Origin: Rhodocyclaceae bacterium
Lineage (GTDB): Bacteria; Pseudomonadota; Gammaproteobacteria; Burkholderiales; Rhodocyclaceae
Reading direction: 5' to 3'
DNA: 64,000 bases
NCBI GenBank assembly: GCA_013791905.1
Contig: VMSX01000011.1
Coordinates: forward strand, 62,001-126,000
Of this stretch, positions 17,383 to 25,754 are shown piece after piece. The notes beneath the pieces were generated by a model. That model was not told where the DNA came from. It searched no databases and worked only from the letters and a program-made list of their open reading frames with translations. Numbering within the stretch: the first letter of the stretch is position 1; every line of letters starts with the position of its first letter. A program made the translations under genes and the position numbers.

Positions 17383-18240
17383 TCAGAACAGCACCTCATG
17401 CCAGCGGTCACTGTCCTGCAAGGATTTTTTCACTTTTGCCCACGCGGCAACGGAACCGGCAATCCCGGCCAGCGCCTTTTCAACAAGCGGCAACATGTCG
17501 TTTACGCCTGCCACATAGACATGGGTATCCGGGCTTTGCACCATTTCCCACACCTCGGCAGCATTCTGCTCCAGCGCCTTGTCCAGTTCGGCTGGAACGT
17601 CAAACGCCGGACGCGGACTAATGGCCTGAAAAGCCTTGAAAGTAGGTTGATAGACATATTGCGCCAGATCCTTGTTTGCATCGTTCATGTAAAGCATTTC
17701 GAGGCCGCTCTTCGCGCCGTAGAAGAGACGCACCTTGCCTTCCCAACTGCCATACTTCTCATAGATCGTGCGAATCATCACCCGGAACGGCGCGATGCCC
17801 GTTCCCATGCCGATCATGATGATGCCCGCCTTGCGGCTCTCCGGCATGGTGAATGGATAACCGACGGGACCGGAAAACTCGACCGTTGCGCCGACCGGCA
17901 GATCACACAGATAGTTGGAAGCGATACCCGGATAACGCTCGCCATTGAAGTCGTCAATGTAGTTGTGGCGCTTCACGCAAATGGCAAACTCGGTGCCATC
18001 ATCGTGCTCGCTGCCCGGCTCGGCGATCAGGTACAGGCGCGGGTGATACTTGTTGCCATATTGCCCCGGCGCCATGACGCGGATGCACTGCCCCATCTTG
18101 CCGTCAAACGCTTTGCCATCGCGGTGCAGCACCAAGTGGCGCACTTCTTCCGGGGAATCCGGTGGAGTGATGCGCTGCGAGCGCACGAGGGTGGCGGTGT
18201 ACAACTTGCTGGCGGCAGCATCATCTGGCGTGGTTTGCAT
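17383..18240 (-). CDS. Ferredoxin-NADP reductase-like flavoprotein
   Basis: 285 residues. The FAD segment is HPRLYLIAEPG (position of the family RxYS motif), a NAD(P) loop reads GMGTGIAPFRVMI, and the end reads YVAGVNDMLP followed by a C-terminal Trp/His region. It would transfer electrons between NADPH and ferredoxin or another one-electron carrier. The start ATG 18238-18240 follows an AAAGGAATC ribosome-binding site. It is convergent with the rhodanese gene and divergent from the alcohol dehydrogenase gene. The physiological partner is unknown. Confidence 0.85.
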   Translation of the reverse strand: MQTTPDDAAASKLYTATLVRSQRITPPDSPEEVRHLVLHRDGKAFDGKMGQCIRVMAPGQYGNKYHPRLYLIAEPGSEHDDGTEFAICVKRHNYIDDFNGERYPGIASNYLCDLPVGATVEFSGPVGYPFTMPESRKAGIIMIGMGTGIAPFRVMIRTIYEKYGSWEGKVRLFYGAKSGLEMLYMNDANKDLAQYVYQPTFKAFQAISPRPAFDVPAELDKALEQNAAEVWEMVQSPDTHVYVAGVNDMLPLVEKALAGIAGSVAAWAKVKKSLQDSDRWHEVLF

Positions 18241-18310
18241 CGCGATTCCTTTCGGGATTTGGGTTGCAGCGATGATACCCGAGCTGCGCATTTTCACGCA
18301 TGAACCGCAC

Positions 18311-19486
18311 ATGATTTCCGCCTTCTCCATCGCCCGTTTGCCACGCATCGAATTCGGCAGTGGCAGCCTGGCCAAAGTCCCCGAAATTGCTGCTGGTTAC
18401 GGCACGCATCTGCTGCTGGTCACCGGCGCACAGAGCTTTCTCGCTTCGTCCCATACCAGCAAACTGCTCGATGCCCTGCGTCAGCGCGGCTGCAGTTGGG
18501 AAATCATCAAAGTCGCCGTCGAGCCAGCGCCGACTTTTATCGACGCCACCGTCGCCGCATTGCGCGACACGCCATTTGACGCAGTGATCGGGATCGGCGG
18601 CGGCAGCGCACTCGATGCGGCCAAGGCGATCGCTGGCCTGCTCAAGCCCGGCAACTCGATAATGGATCACCTCGAAGGGGTTGGTCCCGAACTCACCTAC
18701 CGTGGCCCGGCGACACCCTTTATCGCCGTGCCGACCACGGCCGGCACCGGCTCAGAGGCAACCAGGAACGCTGTACTGTCGCTCGAAGGCCAGTTCAAGA
18801 AATCCTTCCGTGACGACAAACTGGTCGCGGAGTGGGCCATCGTCGATCCCGACCTGATCGCCACCTGTCCGCCACAACAGATCGCCGCCAACGGCATGGA
18901 CGCTTTCACCCAATTGCTCGAATCCTTCGTGTCGACACGCGCCAATCCGCTGACCGATGCACTGGCGCGCTCCGGCATCATGGCCGTGAAAGATGCACTT
19001 ATCTCCCTGTATGACGAGCAGTCGGCGGCAGCCCGCGAGAAGATGGCCTATGCCTCATTGACATCGGGCATCTGCCTCGCGCAAACCGGTCTGGGTGCCG
19101 TGCATGGCCTGGCCGCCCCGCTCGGTGCCTTTTTCCCGATTCCGCATGGGGTGGCCTGCGGCGCACTGCTCGCCAGCGCCACGGCGGTGAATATCAAGGC
19201 GCTGGAAGAGCGCGCGCCCGATCATCCGGCCTTGCCGAAATATGCCGAGATCGGCCGTCGCTTCGCCATGCAAAAGGGGCTGAATGGTGCTGCGGCACGC
19301 GCCTTTCTGCTCGATACCCTGTTTCAATGGCAGGCCCACCTCGCCCTGCCTCGTCTTTCCGATTACCGCATCACCCGCAGCGACCTGCCCCGCATAGTCG
19401 CCGCCAGCCGCGGCAACAGCATGAAAACCAACCCGATCACGCTGACCGATGCTGAAATTACCAGCATCCTTGAAGCGCAACTTTAG
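18311..19486 (+). CDS. Iron-containing alcohol dehydrogenase family protein
   Basis: 391 residues with the group III dehydrogenase pattern: GIGGGSALDAAKAIAGL for nucleotide binding, PTTAGTGSEATRNAVL, and metal-ligand regions around GMDAFTQLLES and AVHGLAAPLGAFFPIPHG. These enzymes reduce aldehydes or oxidise alcohols with NAD(P)H and Fe2+ or Zn2+. ATG 18311 fits the usual family N-terminus; an ATG at 18272 is possible, and neither has a good ribosome-binding site. It is followed after 8 bp by the carbonic anhydrase-like gene, so the two are cotranscribed. The substrate is unknown. Confidence 0.85.
   Translation: MISAFSIARLPRIEFGSGSLAKVPEIAAGYGTHLLLVTGAQSFLASSHTSKLLDALRQRGCSWEIIKVAVEPAPTFIDATVAALRDTPFDAVIGIGGGSALDAAKAIAGLLKPGNSIMDHLEGVGPELTYRGPATPFIAVPTTAGTGSEATRNAVLSLEGQFKKSFRDDKLVAEWAIVDPDLIATCPPQQIAANGMDAFTQLLESFVSTRANPLTDALARSGIMAVKDALISLYDEQSAAAREKMAYASLTSGICLAQTGLGAVHGLAAPLGAFFPIPHGVACGALLASATAVNIKALEERAPDHPALPKYAEIGRRFAMQKGLNGAAARAFLLDTLFQWQAHLALPRLSDYRITRSDLPRIVAASRGNSMKTNPITLTDAEITSILEAQL
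18516..18539 (+). repeat. Dispersed short repeat, copy 3 (in the alcohol dehydrogenase gene)
   Basis: Matches the repeat consensus, with GAG in place of CTC in the 5' arm. Read in frame as EPAPTFI, a different frame from the chrB copy. Confidence 0.65.
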
Positions 19487-19494
19487 GAGACAAC

Positions 19495-20595
19495 ATGGAC
19501 ATCCACAGCAAACCCATTCAGCAGCGCATCGACTGGGTATTCGATCTCGCTGATCGCCACGGCGCCGACTTCCGCAGCCCGGAGGCCTGCCTGGCAAGAG
19601 AGCGCTACTTTGCCGAGCATCCCACTGCCATCGCCGCGCTCAAGTGCATGGACGGGCGTGTCAACATCCCTGCCGCCACCAATACTCCGGTAGGCATCCT
19701 GTTGCCATTCCGCAACCTCGGCGGTATTTTCGATCTGGGCTGGCCGCATCTGGGCGAAGTCGTAGCGCACCATGTGCATCGCATGGTTAGCAGCGGTCGT
19801 CGTGTACTGTTTCTCATCAATTACCATTACTCCAAGGGCAGTCCCGAGCGTGGCTGTGCCGGCTTCAATTACGATACCGAGGCGGCCATTGCGCATATGT
19901 ACAATATCCGCCGCCAGATCCAGCACATCTTCGGGGCGGCACACCGTACCGTGTATCCCCTGGTATGCGGCTTCGAAACCGATGAGGATGCGTTGATCGT
20001 GCATGGTGTCAATGGCGAGAAATTGGACCTATCCACGCTCACGGAAAAGGAGCGTGGCGAATTGGGACCACGACTCGCCACGATTTTGCCTGACATGCCG
20101 GAGCAGATGCGCAACGATCTCCTGCCGTTGCTCTACGGCAACTTGAAACGAATTGATTCGGTGCGTGAGCAAATTCAGCGCAACGAACGCCATCTGGACA
20201 TTGAACACCGCGAATGGATGATCTGCGTCGGTCGCGGCTTCGACTTCCTGCACACCCCCAACCTGGCGTTGATCATCGGTCCCTACAGCCCGAATCTCGG
20301 TCAGCCGATCCGCCGTGCCGCTGGCATCATCCAGGCCAACATGCAAGCCGGCCGCATTCCGGACGACGGCTTTTTGCTGTTCAGTTCGGTGCTCTACGAT
20401 GACATCGGCGTCGACCGGGCTCGCGCCGAAATCAAGAGCCGCTTCCTGGCGCAATTCGCCATCGATATCATCAAGGCCGACTTTCCGGAACTCGCCAGCA
20501 AGATGGCGACGCGTACCGCCGTTCTTGACTGGCGCTCGCGCACGCTGGAAGCAATTGCACCCAGAAAAGTGGCGATGCAATTCGCAACAAATTGA
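19495..20595 (+). CDS. Beta-carbonic anhydrase-like protein (CsoSCA-like ligand pattern)
   Basis: 366 residues. Residues 51-55 read CMDGR, the Cys-x-Asp-x-Arg motif in which beta-carbonic anhydrases hold zinc (Cys) and the Asp-Arg dyad. The other two candidate zinc ligands are H111 and C121 (H-x9-C), a wide spacing closer to carboxysomal CsoSCA (H-x10-C) than to classical H-x2-C enzymes. This suggests a divergent carbonic anhydrase interconverting CO2 and bicarbonate. The start is well set (TTAGGAGACAAC before ATG). It lies beside the DAB bicarbonate-accumulation operon, which supports a role in carbon supply. Activity is not proven by sequence. Confidence 0.65.
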   Translation: MDIHSKPIQQRIDWVFDLADRHGADFRSPEACLARERYFAEHPTAIAALKCMDGRVNIPAATNTPVGILLPFRNLGGIFDLGWPHLGEVVAHHVHRMVSSGRRVLFLINYHYSKGSPERGCAGFNYDTEAAIAHMYNIRRQIQHIFGAAHRTVYPLVCGFETDEDALIVHGVNGEKLDLSTLTEKERGELGPRLATILPDMPEQMRNDLLPLLYGNLKRIDSVREQIQRNERHLDIEHREWMICVGRGFDFLHTPNLALIIGPYSPNLGQPIRRAAGIIQANMQAGRIPDDGFLLFSSVLYDDIGVDRARAEIKSRFLAQFAIDIIKADFPELASKMATRTAVLDWRSRTLEAIAPRKVAMQFATN

Positions 20596-20658
20596 GCAAA
20601 TTGCAACGAAGTTTATATACTTTATAAATCAGGTGGTTATGATCTTATCCGCACATTA

Positions 20659-20712
20659 GCTGCATTTCGCAACGCGAAATAGAAATGTTGCCCATGCTAC
20701 ATTTCTATTTCG
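20659..20712 (+). promoter_or_regulatory. Putative enhancer (activator) sites and a 14-bp palindrome
   Basis: GCTGC-ATTTC-GCAAC (20659-20673) resembles the GTTGC-N5-GCAAC palindrome found near the sigma-54 activator gene. It is followed by a perfect inverted repeat, CGAAATAGAAATGT (20675-20688) pairing with ACATTTCTATTTCG (20699-20712), around a TGCCCATGCT loop. The block ends 30-70 bp upstream of the sigma-54 promoter at 20742, the usual place for enhancer-binding proteins. The hairpin could also attenuate readthrough from the carbonic anhydrase-like gene. Confidence 0.5.
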
Positions 20713-20741
20713 TTTCAACAACATAAATGGATATCTCATGC

Positions 20742-20756
20742 TGGCACGATTTGTGC
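20742..20756 (+). promoter_or_regulatory. Sigma-54 (-24/-12) promoter
   Basis: TGGCACG-ATTT-GTGC matches the RpoN consensus TGGCACG-N4-TTGC with one mismatch and has the required 12-bp step from GG to GC. The expected start site is near 20768, leaving a short leader with AAGGA at 20779-20783 before the ATG at 20792. Confidence 0.75.
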
Positions 20757-20791
20757 GTTTATTTACGTATACATCACTAAGGACCGCCGCC

Positions 20792-21109
20792 ATGAAAACC
20801 ATACTACATGCCTTGAAAAGCTCCTTTGCCTCGCTCCCAACCCATCGCGAGGCGCATCTGCAACTTGGCAACTTCTATGCCGCCCCCGACATCGAAGCGG
20901 TAACAGAAAGTCGGCTCAGTCTTGAACAACAAGCCTCCCCTGTGGCAGGCGGAATCATGTCAACCCGTCGCGAGGCTCATCTGCAACTTGGCAAGATGTA
21001 CACCGAGCAAGGCCGTGCGGCAACGCCGGAACGCCGGCAGCCTCGTGCAAATGTCGCACGCCACCATTTCAATTTGTTCGGCGATAAAATGACGCCTGCG
21101 GCAGGATAA
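20792..21109 (+). CDS. Small repeat protein of unknown function, sigma-54 controlled
   Basis: 105 residues, unrecognised. Two copies of a 12-residue unit occur: HREAHLQLGNFY (18-29) and RREAHLQLGKMY (59-70). The DNA of the unit is almost identical over 27 nt (20846-20872 and 20968-20994), so it is a recent or strongly conserved duplication. The C-terminus is basic. There is no signal peptide or membrane segment. An upstream ATG at 20738 is rejected because it overlaps the sigma-54 promoter, whereas 20792 has a ribosome-binding site. The gene stands alone between the carbonic anhydrase-like gene and the end of the DAB operon. The unit faintly recalls a TPR helix; I assign no function. Confidence 0.7.
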   Translation: MKTILHALKSSFASLPTHREAHLQLGNFYAAPDIEAVTESRLSLEQQASPVAGGIMSTRREAHLQLGKMYTEQGRAATPERRQPRANVARHHFNLFGDKMTPAAG

Positions 21110-21125
21110 GACCGCATCCCCCAGC

Positions 21126-21160
21126 AAAAGGGCGCCGCAACAGCGGCGCCCTTTTCTTTT
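21126..21160. terminator. Bidirectional rho-independent terminator
   Basis: A perfect 13-bp stem, AAAAGGGCGCCGC with its complement around an AACA loop, flanked by A and T runs so it works on both strands. It separates the small repeat gene from the convergent DAB operon. Confidence 0.92.
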
Positions 21161-21162
21161 GG

Positions 21163-22635
21163 TCAACCCAGTCGCCTGATCCAGGCTTCCGCCGCCGGTT
21201 GCATCAGGTCGAGTAGCAACGCCGGGAAAAGCCCAAAGAAAATGATCAGGAGCGCAAAAGTCAGCGCTAACCAGTATTCCCGCGGCCGCAAATCTTCTGC
21301 CTCAATTACGGCTTGTCGGGATGCCGGACCAAAAAATGCACGACGATAGATGCTGAGGAAATAGGCCGCCCCGACCACCATACCAAAAAGGGCAGCAAGC
21401 CCTGCACCGGCGTGGCTTTTAAAGGTAGACATCAAAATAAGGAGTTCCGCAGGAAAACCCGAAGTGCCTGGCAAACCCATGCTCGCCAAGCCATAAAGCA
21501 AAAAGAAACTTGCCAACAGTGGCATGCTGCGTGCGGCGCCGCCGAGGTTGGCGATGTCGGTCGAACCGGTCCGGTGATGCAGATGGCTGGCAAGCAGAAA
21601 GAGTCCGCCGGCAACGATGGCAAAGTTGAGCAGTTGCAGCACTGCACCCTGTAACCCCTGCATGTTGAAGGAAGCCAGCCCGAGCAAGACAAGACCGAGA
21701 TGAGAGAGACTGGCATAGGCAAGCATGCGCCTGAGATTGGTCTGTGCCAGCGCGGCAAGCGCCCCGTAAATGATCGCCACCACGCCGAGCCCCGCCAGCA
21801 GCCAATGCAGATCCTGTGCCGCGGTTGGCGCCAACGGTATGGCAAAGCGAATCAGACCAAAGACACCCAGTTTCATGCCGGTCAGCAGCGCAGCCACCGC
21901 AGCCGGTCCTTCCATCGCGATCAAGGGCAACCAGGTATGCAGCGGAAACAGGGGCACCTTGACACCGAATCCAATCAATAGGAGCAGGAACACGAGGTAT
22001 TGGGTACTGGTCGGCAGCGGCGTCGCCAGCAGCGTCGGCAGATCGAACACCAACGGGCCTCCGGCAGCCGCCGCACCAAAGGCGAGGATAAGGATGCCAA
22101 ACAGCAACGGAATGCCGCCGGCCAGCATCACCAGGGTGTATTTCATCGCGGCATGGCGGCGGTTGGCACCGACACCCCAGAGGCTCACCAGGAAATACAG
22201 CGGCACCAGCGTAAATTCCCAGAAGAGGAAGAACAGCACCGTATCAAGGGCGCAAAACACACCCAGGGTCGCCGTCTCAAGCAGCATCAGCAAGCTGTAG
22301 TAAAGCCGCGGCAGCGTATGCACGCTGTTCCAGGAAGCAAGTATGACGCCGATGAACAGCAGCACCGCAGCCGGCAAAAAGAGAATCGAGATGCCGTCGA
22401 CGCCGACCAGGTAGTGGACATTGAGGCCAGGAATCCAGTCGTATTTCTCAACCAGCTGGAACCCTGATTGCTGGGGATCGAAAAGATACACAGCCGCTAA
22501 CGCAATAACCAGATCAATCAGCGCTGTGGTAAGCGCGATGCCGCGCGCCCACCCCGGCCGCGGCAGCAGCCAAGCCAGCAGCGCACCGCCAGGCAGCGTC
22601 AGGAACAGGAGGGAAAGTACAGGAAAATTATCCAT
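21163..22635 (-). CDS. NuoM-like proton-antiporter-type membrane protein (third of the operon's NuoM-like genes)
   Basis: 490 residues with about 14 membrane helices. The conserved antiporter-subunit segments are present: FFLFWEFTLVPLYFLV with the helix-5 glutamate, and PLFPLHTWLPLIAMEGPAAVAALLTGMKLGVFGLIR with a helix-7 lysine. It belongs to the NuoM/MrpD proton-channel superfamily but sits in a DAB operon, not a complex I operon. ATG 22633-22635 overlaps the upstream gene's end by 8 bp, implying coupled translation. It is the last gene before the terminator. It likely helps couple proton movement to bicarbonate accumulation. Confidence 0.8.
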   Translation of the reverse strand: MDNFPVLSLLFLTLPGGALLAWLLPRPGWARGIALTTALIDLVIALAAVYLFDPQQSGFQLVEKYDWIPGLNVHYLVGVDGISILFLPAAVLLFIGVILASWNSVHTLPRLYYSLLMLLETATLGVFCALDTVLFFLFWEFTLVPLYFLVSLWGVGANRRHAAMKYTLVMLAGGIPLLFGILILAFGAAAAGGPLVFDLPTLLATPLPTSTQYLVFLLLLIGFGVKVPLFPLHTWLPLIAMEGPAAVAALLTGMKLGVFGLIRFAIPLAPTAAQDLHWLLAGLGVVAIIYGALAALAQTNLRRMLAYASLSHLGLVLLGLASFNMQGLQGAVLQLLNFAIVAGGLFLLASHLHHRTGSTDIANLGGAARSMPLLASFFLLYGLASMGLPGTSGFPAELLILMSTFKSHAGAGLAALFGMVVGAAYFLSIYRRAFFGPASRQAVIEAEDLRPREYWLALTFALLIIFFGLFPALLLDLMQPAAEAWIRRLG

Positions 22636-24127
22636 CGCCAAATCGCGCAGCAAGGGCATGGAGCGCAGGCTCGATCAGGTTGAGCCAGGGCTCGAAGTAA
22701 AAGCCAGCCACCAACAATACCGAGACGACAATGCCCCCCACCAGGTATTCCATTGGCAAGGTACGTTCGATGGCTGAACTCTCCCCTTCTGGCCGCGGTG
22801 CCAGGAAGGCTTTCTGAAATGCCCAGAGCAGGAAGCCGGCAGCGATGACGTTACCAAGCGCCGCCGCGACTGTCGGCAATGCACCAAAGCGTTCCATGGC
22901 TGCCTCAAGCACGAAATGAACGGCATCGAATCCCGGTGTGCCGGGCATGCCGACAATGGAAAACCCCCCAACGAGAAAGCAGAACGCAATGAAGGGAATT
23001 CGCTCGAAAAGGCCACCAAGCTTGGCCAGGTCGGTCGTGCGCGTCCGCCGGTATACGAAACCGACCATGAACAGCATCACCGTCACAGCCAGACCGAAGT
23101 TTACTGTCAGCAACACCGCTCCGGTCAAGCCCAGTGGATGCAGGCTGAATAGCCCGATCACGATGAGCCCGGTGTGGCTGATTACGGCGAATGACAGCAG
23201 GCGGCGTAGGTTGGTTTGCAGGAAGGCCAGGATCGCTGCATAGAAAACGCCGACCATGGCGAAGCCGACAATGGCGTTCTGCCAGACCTGCACGGCCTCC
23301 GCAGTCAGTGGCAAAAGGAACCGCAACATGCCGTAGATGCCGATCTTGACACCCAGCAACAGAGAGGGAGCGATTGCGACCATGCCGCGATGGGCGACAT
23401 GTGGCAGCCAACCGTGCAGCGGGAACAGCGGAGTTCGTACTGCCAGACCGAAGAACAGCAGAAAGAAGGCGACTGACTGGAAACGCCTTTGCGCCGACGC
23501 CTTGCTGAGGTCAAACAAGTCGAAGCTCCAGTAGCCGGTAACGCTGGCATGATCCCAGGCAAGGATGAACACGCCCCCCACCAGGAGCAGCACCCCGACA
23601 CCCTGGAACTGCAGGAAGCGGGTCATGGCCAACAGGCGATTTTCCCTGGTTGAAGTCGACCAGTGGCCAATCAAATAACCGGCCAAGGCCAGTTCGACTA
23701 CCGAGAACAGCACGAACCACAATAGATTCATCGTGACCAGCATGGCCATCAATGCCGCCTCGGCAAGCAAGATCAGCGCCATCAACCGGCCGGGCTGAGC
23801 CAGGCCACGGACCAGACCGTAAAGAGTCATCAGCACGGCGATCAGCGCTGTCAGCAACACGAACAGGGCCGTGATGCCGTCGGCGGCGACATGGTAGCCG
23901 AGCCTGTCGATGCGCTCGGCCAACTGCATTGCCGGTTCTGCCGCGTCGATATGCTGATAGAGAATGAAACCAAGCCACAACTCTGCCAGTGCAACAACGC
24001 GCCCCAAAGCCACAGCAATGGTGCGTTCGCCCAGCGCAAGAATGATGATCGCTCCGGCGAGCGGCAGCAACTGCAGCAACGCAAGAATCGGCCAACTAGC
24101 CTGCTGTGTCCAGAGAATCTCGGTCAC
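22628..24127 (-). CDS. NuoM-like proton-antiporter-type membrane protein (second)
   Basis: 499 residues from a GTG at 24125-24127 that follows GGAGGCAAG; earlier in-frame starts would add a hydrophilic leader untypical of the family. It has PLFPLHGWLPHVAHRGMVAIAPSLLLGVKIGIYGMLR around helix 7 and a helix-5 SVVELALAGY segment in which the glutamate is kept but the usual FWE becomes VVE. This is the most divergent of the four antiporter-like subunits. It follows the NuoL-like gene after an 88-bp gap. It probably forms part of the membrane sector of the DAB-type complex. Confidence 0.78.
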   Translation of the reverse strand: MTEILWTQQASWPILALLQLLPLAGAIIILALGERTIAVALGRVVALAELWLGFILYQHIDAAEPAMQLAERIDRLGYHVAADGITALFVLLTALIAVLMTLYGLVRGLAQPGRLMALILLAEAALMAMLVTMNLLWFVLFSVVELALAGYLIGHWSTSTRENRLLAMTRFLQFQGVGVLLLVGGVFILAWDHASVTGYWSFDLFDLSKASAQRRFQSVAFFLLFFGLAVRTPLFPLHGWLPHVAHRGMVAIAPSLLLGVKIGIYGMLRFLLPLTAEAVQVWQNAIVGFAMVGVFYAAILAFLQTNLRRLLSFAVISHTGLIVIGLFSLHPLGLTGAVLLTVNFGLAVTVMLFMVGFVYRRTRTTDLAKLGGLFERIPFIAFCFLVGGFSIVGMPGTPGFDAVHFVLEAAMERFGALPTVAAALGNVIAAGFLLWAFQKAFLAPRPEGESSAIERTLPMEYLVGGIVVSVLLVAGFYFEPWLNLIEPALHALAARFGDG

Positions 24128-24215
24128 GACCTTGCCTCCAACTGATCGTTTGTGACCAGCAACATTTCCATGCACCTGAAGGCGCACAGAACAGGAAGAA
24201 AAAAGGTTTGGGTGG

Positions 24216-25754
24216 TCATAGGATGATGACGAAGATGGCAACCACCAGCAATATCAAATAGCGTGGCCGTTCCAGCAGTGCCTCCAGGACCAGCAAATAC
24301 TCTCCGGCGCGACGCATCGCACCCACCAAAGGCCCGGCACCCTGCCGCATGACGAGGCGCGATTCGAAACGGTGCAGACGCTCGGCAACCCAAACGAGTA
24401 AGGCACCGGCCAGTCCGTGACCGAGAATCACCTTATCCCGGTCGACCTCGTTGAATGCACCAGCGCGGTGTCGCGCCGGCATGCCAACGAGGTGGGCGAG
24501 CACGTTATCGTCAAAATCGCGCATGTCCCTGCCCACTGCGCGAGTAGGGCGAACCAGGGTACTCACCACCAACTGGTCAAGCCAGAAACGCTGCAGTGCA
24601 GCGGTGTACAGCCACTGCCGGCCGGCCAGCCAGGCGGGTACCGGCCTGGCTTTTTCCGTGACCAGATGCATGTAGGACGGCGCCAACAGAAACTGGTAGG
24701 CGCGCCAGATCGTGTGCAGTCCCATATGCCAGGCGGCGACCTGGAACCAGCCAAGGCCGCAGGCGAGGAACATCAGCCCGACCTGGGTCGTGGTGGCGAA
24801 AATCAGCGAGGATTTGACGTCGGTCTGGACGAGGCCCACCAGCCAACCATAAAGCGCAGTAAGCGCGCCAACTATAGCGAGAGCGACCATCACGCCCGGC
24901 ACATGCAACAACACCGGTTCGAGCCGGAGCACCAGATAGACGCCAGCATGAACCATCACCGCACCGTAGAAAATGGCCGAGGACGGTGTCGGCCCCTCAA
25001 GGGCGCGGGCGATCCACGTTGAAAAAGGGAACTGCGCTGACTTGATCACGGCAGCCAGCAGAAAACCAAACAAAACCAGCCGCGCCGTGACCTTGTCGAA
25101 GACACTGGCATTGTCTGCCCAGTTCCCCAGCTCCGCCCACTCGACCGAGCCCAGCCACCACGCGGCAAGAGCGATGCCCAGAATGAACCCGGCATCGCCA
25201 ATGCGGTTGGTAATGAAGGCCCACAACGCGTTGCCCGTCGCCACTGGCCGGTCATAAGCATAGCCAATCAACAGAAACGAACTGATACCCGCAAACTCCC
25301 AGCCAACGAAGGTCAGTACCGCGTTGCCCGACAACACGATCAACAGCATGCCAGCGAGAAACACGCACATGAAGATGTAAAAACGGTGAAAGCCGGGTTC
25401 GCGATGGAGATAGTGGCGCGAAAAGCGCAAGGTCACCAGGCCAATCAGCGCCACCAGCGTTGCGTAAGACAGGGAAAGGCCATCAAGGACAAAGGAGATC
25501 GGGATAGTAAAGTCGCCACTGGCGAACCAGGTGCCAATGACCATGTGGCCGGGCGCCCCCTCGATCAGTGCCAGCGTATCGAGGCCAAGGAGGCCAAGCA
25601 GCGCGAGCCAAACCGCAGCTTCGGCAAGCCGTGCCGTCGGCGGCTCACCAGCATCGCCCCGCGCCTGTCCGGAAAGGATGTAAGCCGTAATGCCGCCCGC
25701 CGCCAGCAGCGGCAACAGGGGAATCAGTATGACAAGGATGAACAGACAGTTCAT
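24216..25754 (-). CDS. dabB: NuoL-like subunit, probable DabB
   Basis: 512 residues, starting at an ATG that overlaps the dabA stop as ATGA. The NuoL pattern is clear: NAVLTFVGWEFAGISSFLLIGY (helix-5 glutamate), then SAQFPFSTWIARALEGPTPSSAIFYGAVMVHAGVYLVLR. DabB proteins of the two-gene DAB pump (Halothiobacillus DabAB; Tcr_0853-0854 in Hydrogenovibrio) are NuoL-like and conduct the cation that powers DabA, which fits direct coupling to dabA here. The long lateral helix of true NuoL is lacking. Confidence 0.85.
   Translation of the reverse strand: MNCLFILVILIPLLPLLAAGGITAYILSGQARGDAGEPPTARLAEAAVWLALLGLLGLDTLALIEGAPGHMVIGTWFASGDFTIPISFVLDGLSLSYATLVALIGLVTLRFSRHYLHREPGFHRFYIFMCVFLAGMLLIVLSGNAVLTFVGWEFAGISSFLLIGYAYDRPVATGNALWAFITNRIGDAGFILGIALAAWWLGSVEWAELGNWADNASVFDKVTARLVLFGFLLAAVIKSAQFPFSTWIARALEGPTPSSAIFYGAVMVHAGVYLVLRLEPVLLHVPGVMVALAIVGALTALYGWLVGLVQTDVKSSLIFATTTQVGLMFLACGLGWFQVAAWHMGLHTIWRAYQFLLAPSYMHLVTEKARPVPAWLAGRQWLYTAALQRFWLDQLVVSTLVRPTRAVGRDMRDFDDNVLAHLVGMPARHRAGAFNEVDRDKVILGHGLAGALLVWVAERLHRFESRLVMRQGAGPLVGAMRRAGEYLLVLEALLERPRYLILLVVAIFVIIL

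Noticed and set aside
20738-20791. Upstream ATG start for the small repeat protein.
   Set aside because: It falls inside the sigma-54 promoter and upstream of the predicted transcription start; ATG 20792 has a ribosome-binding site.
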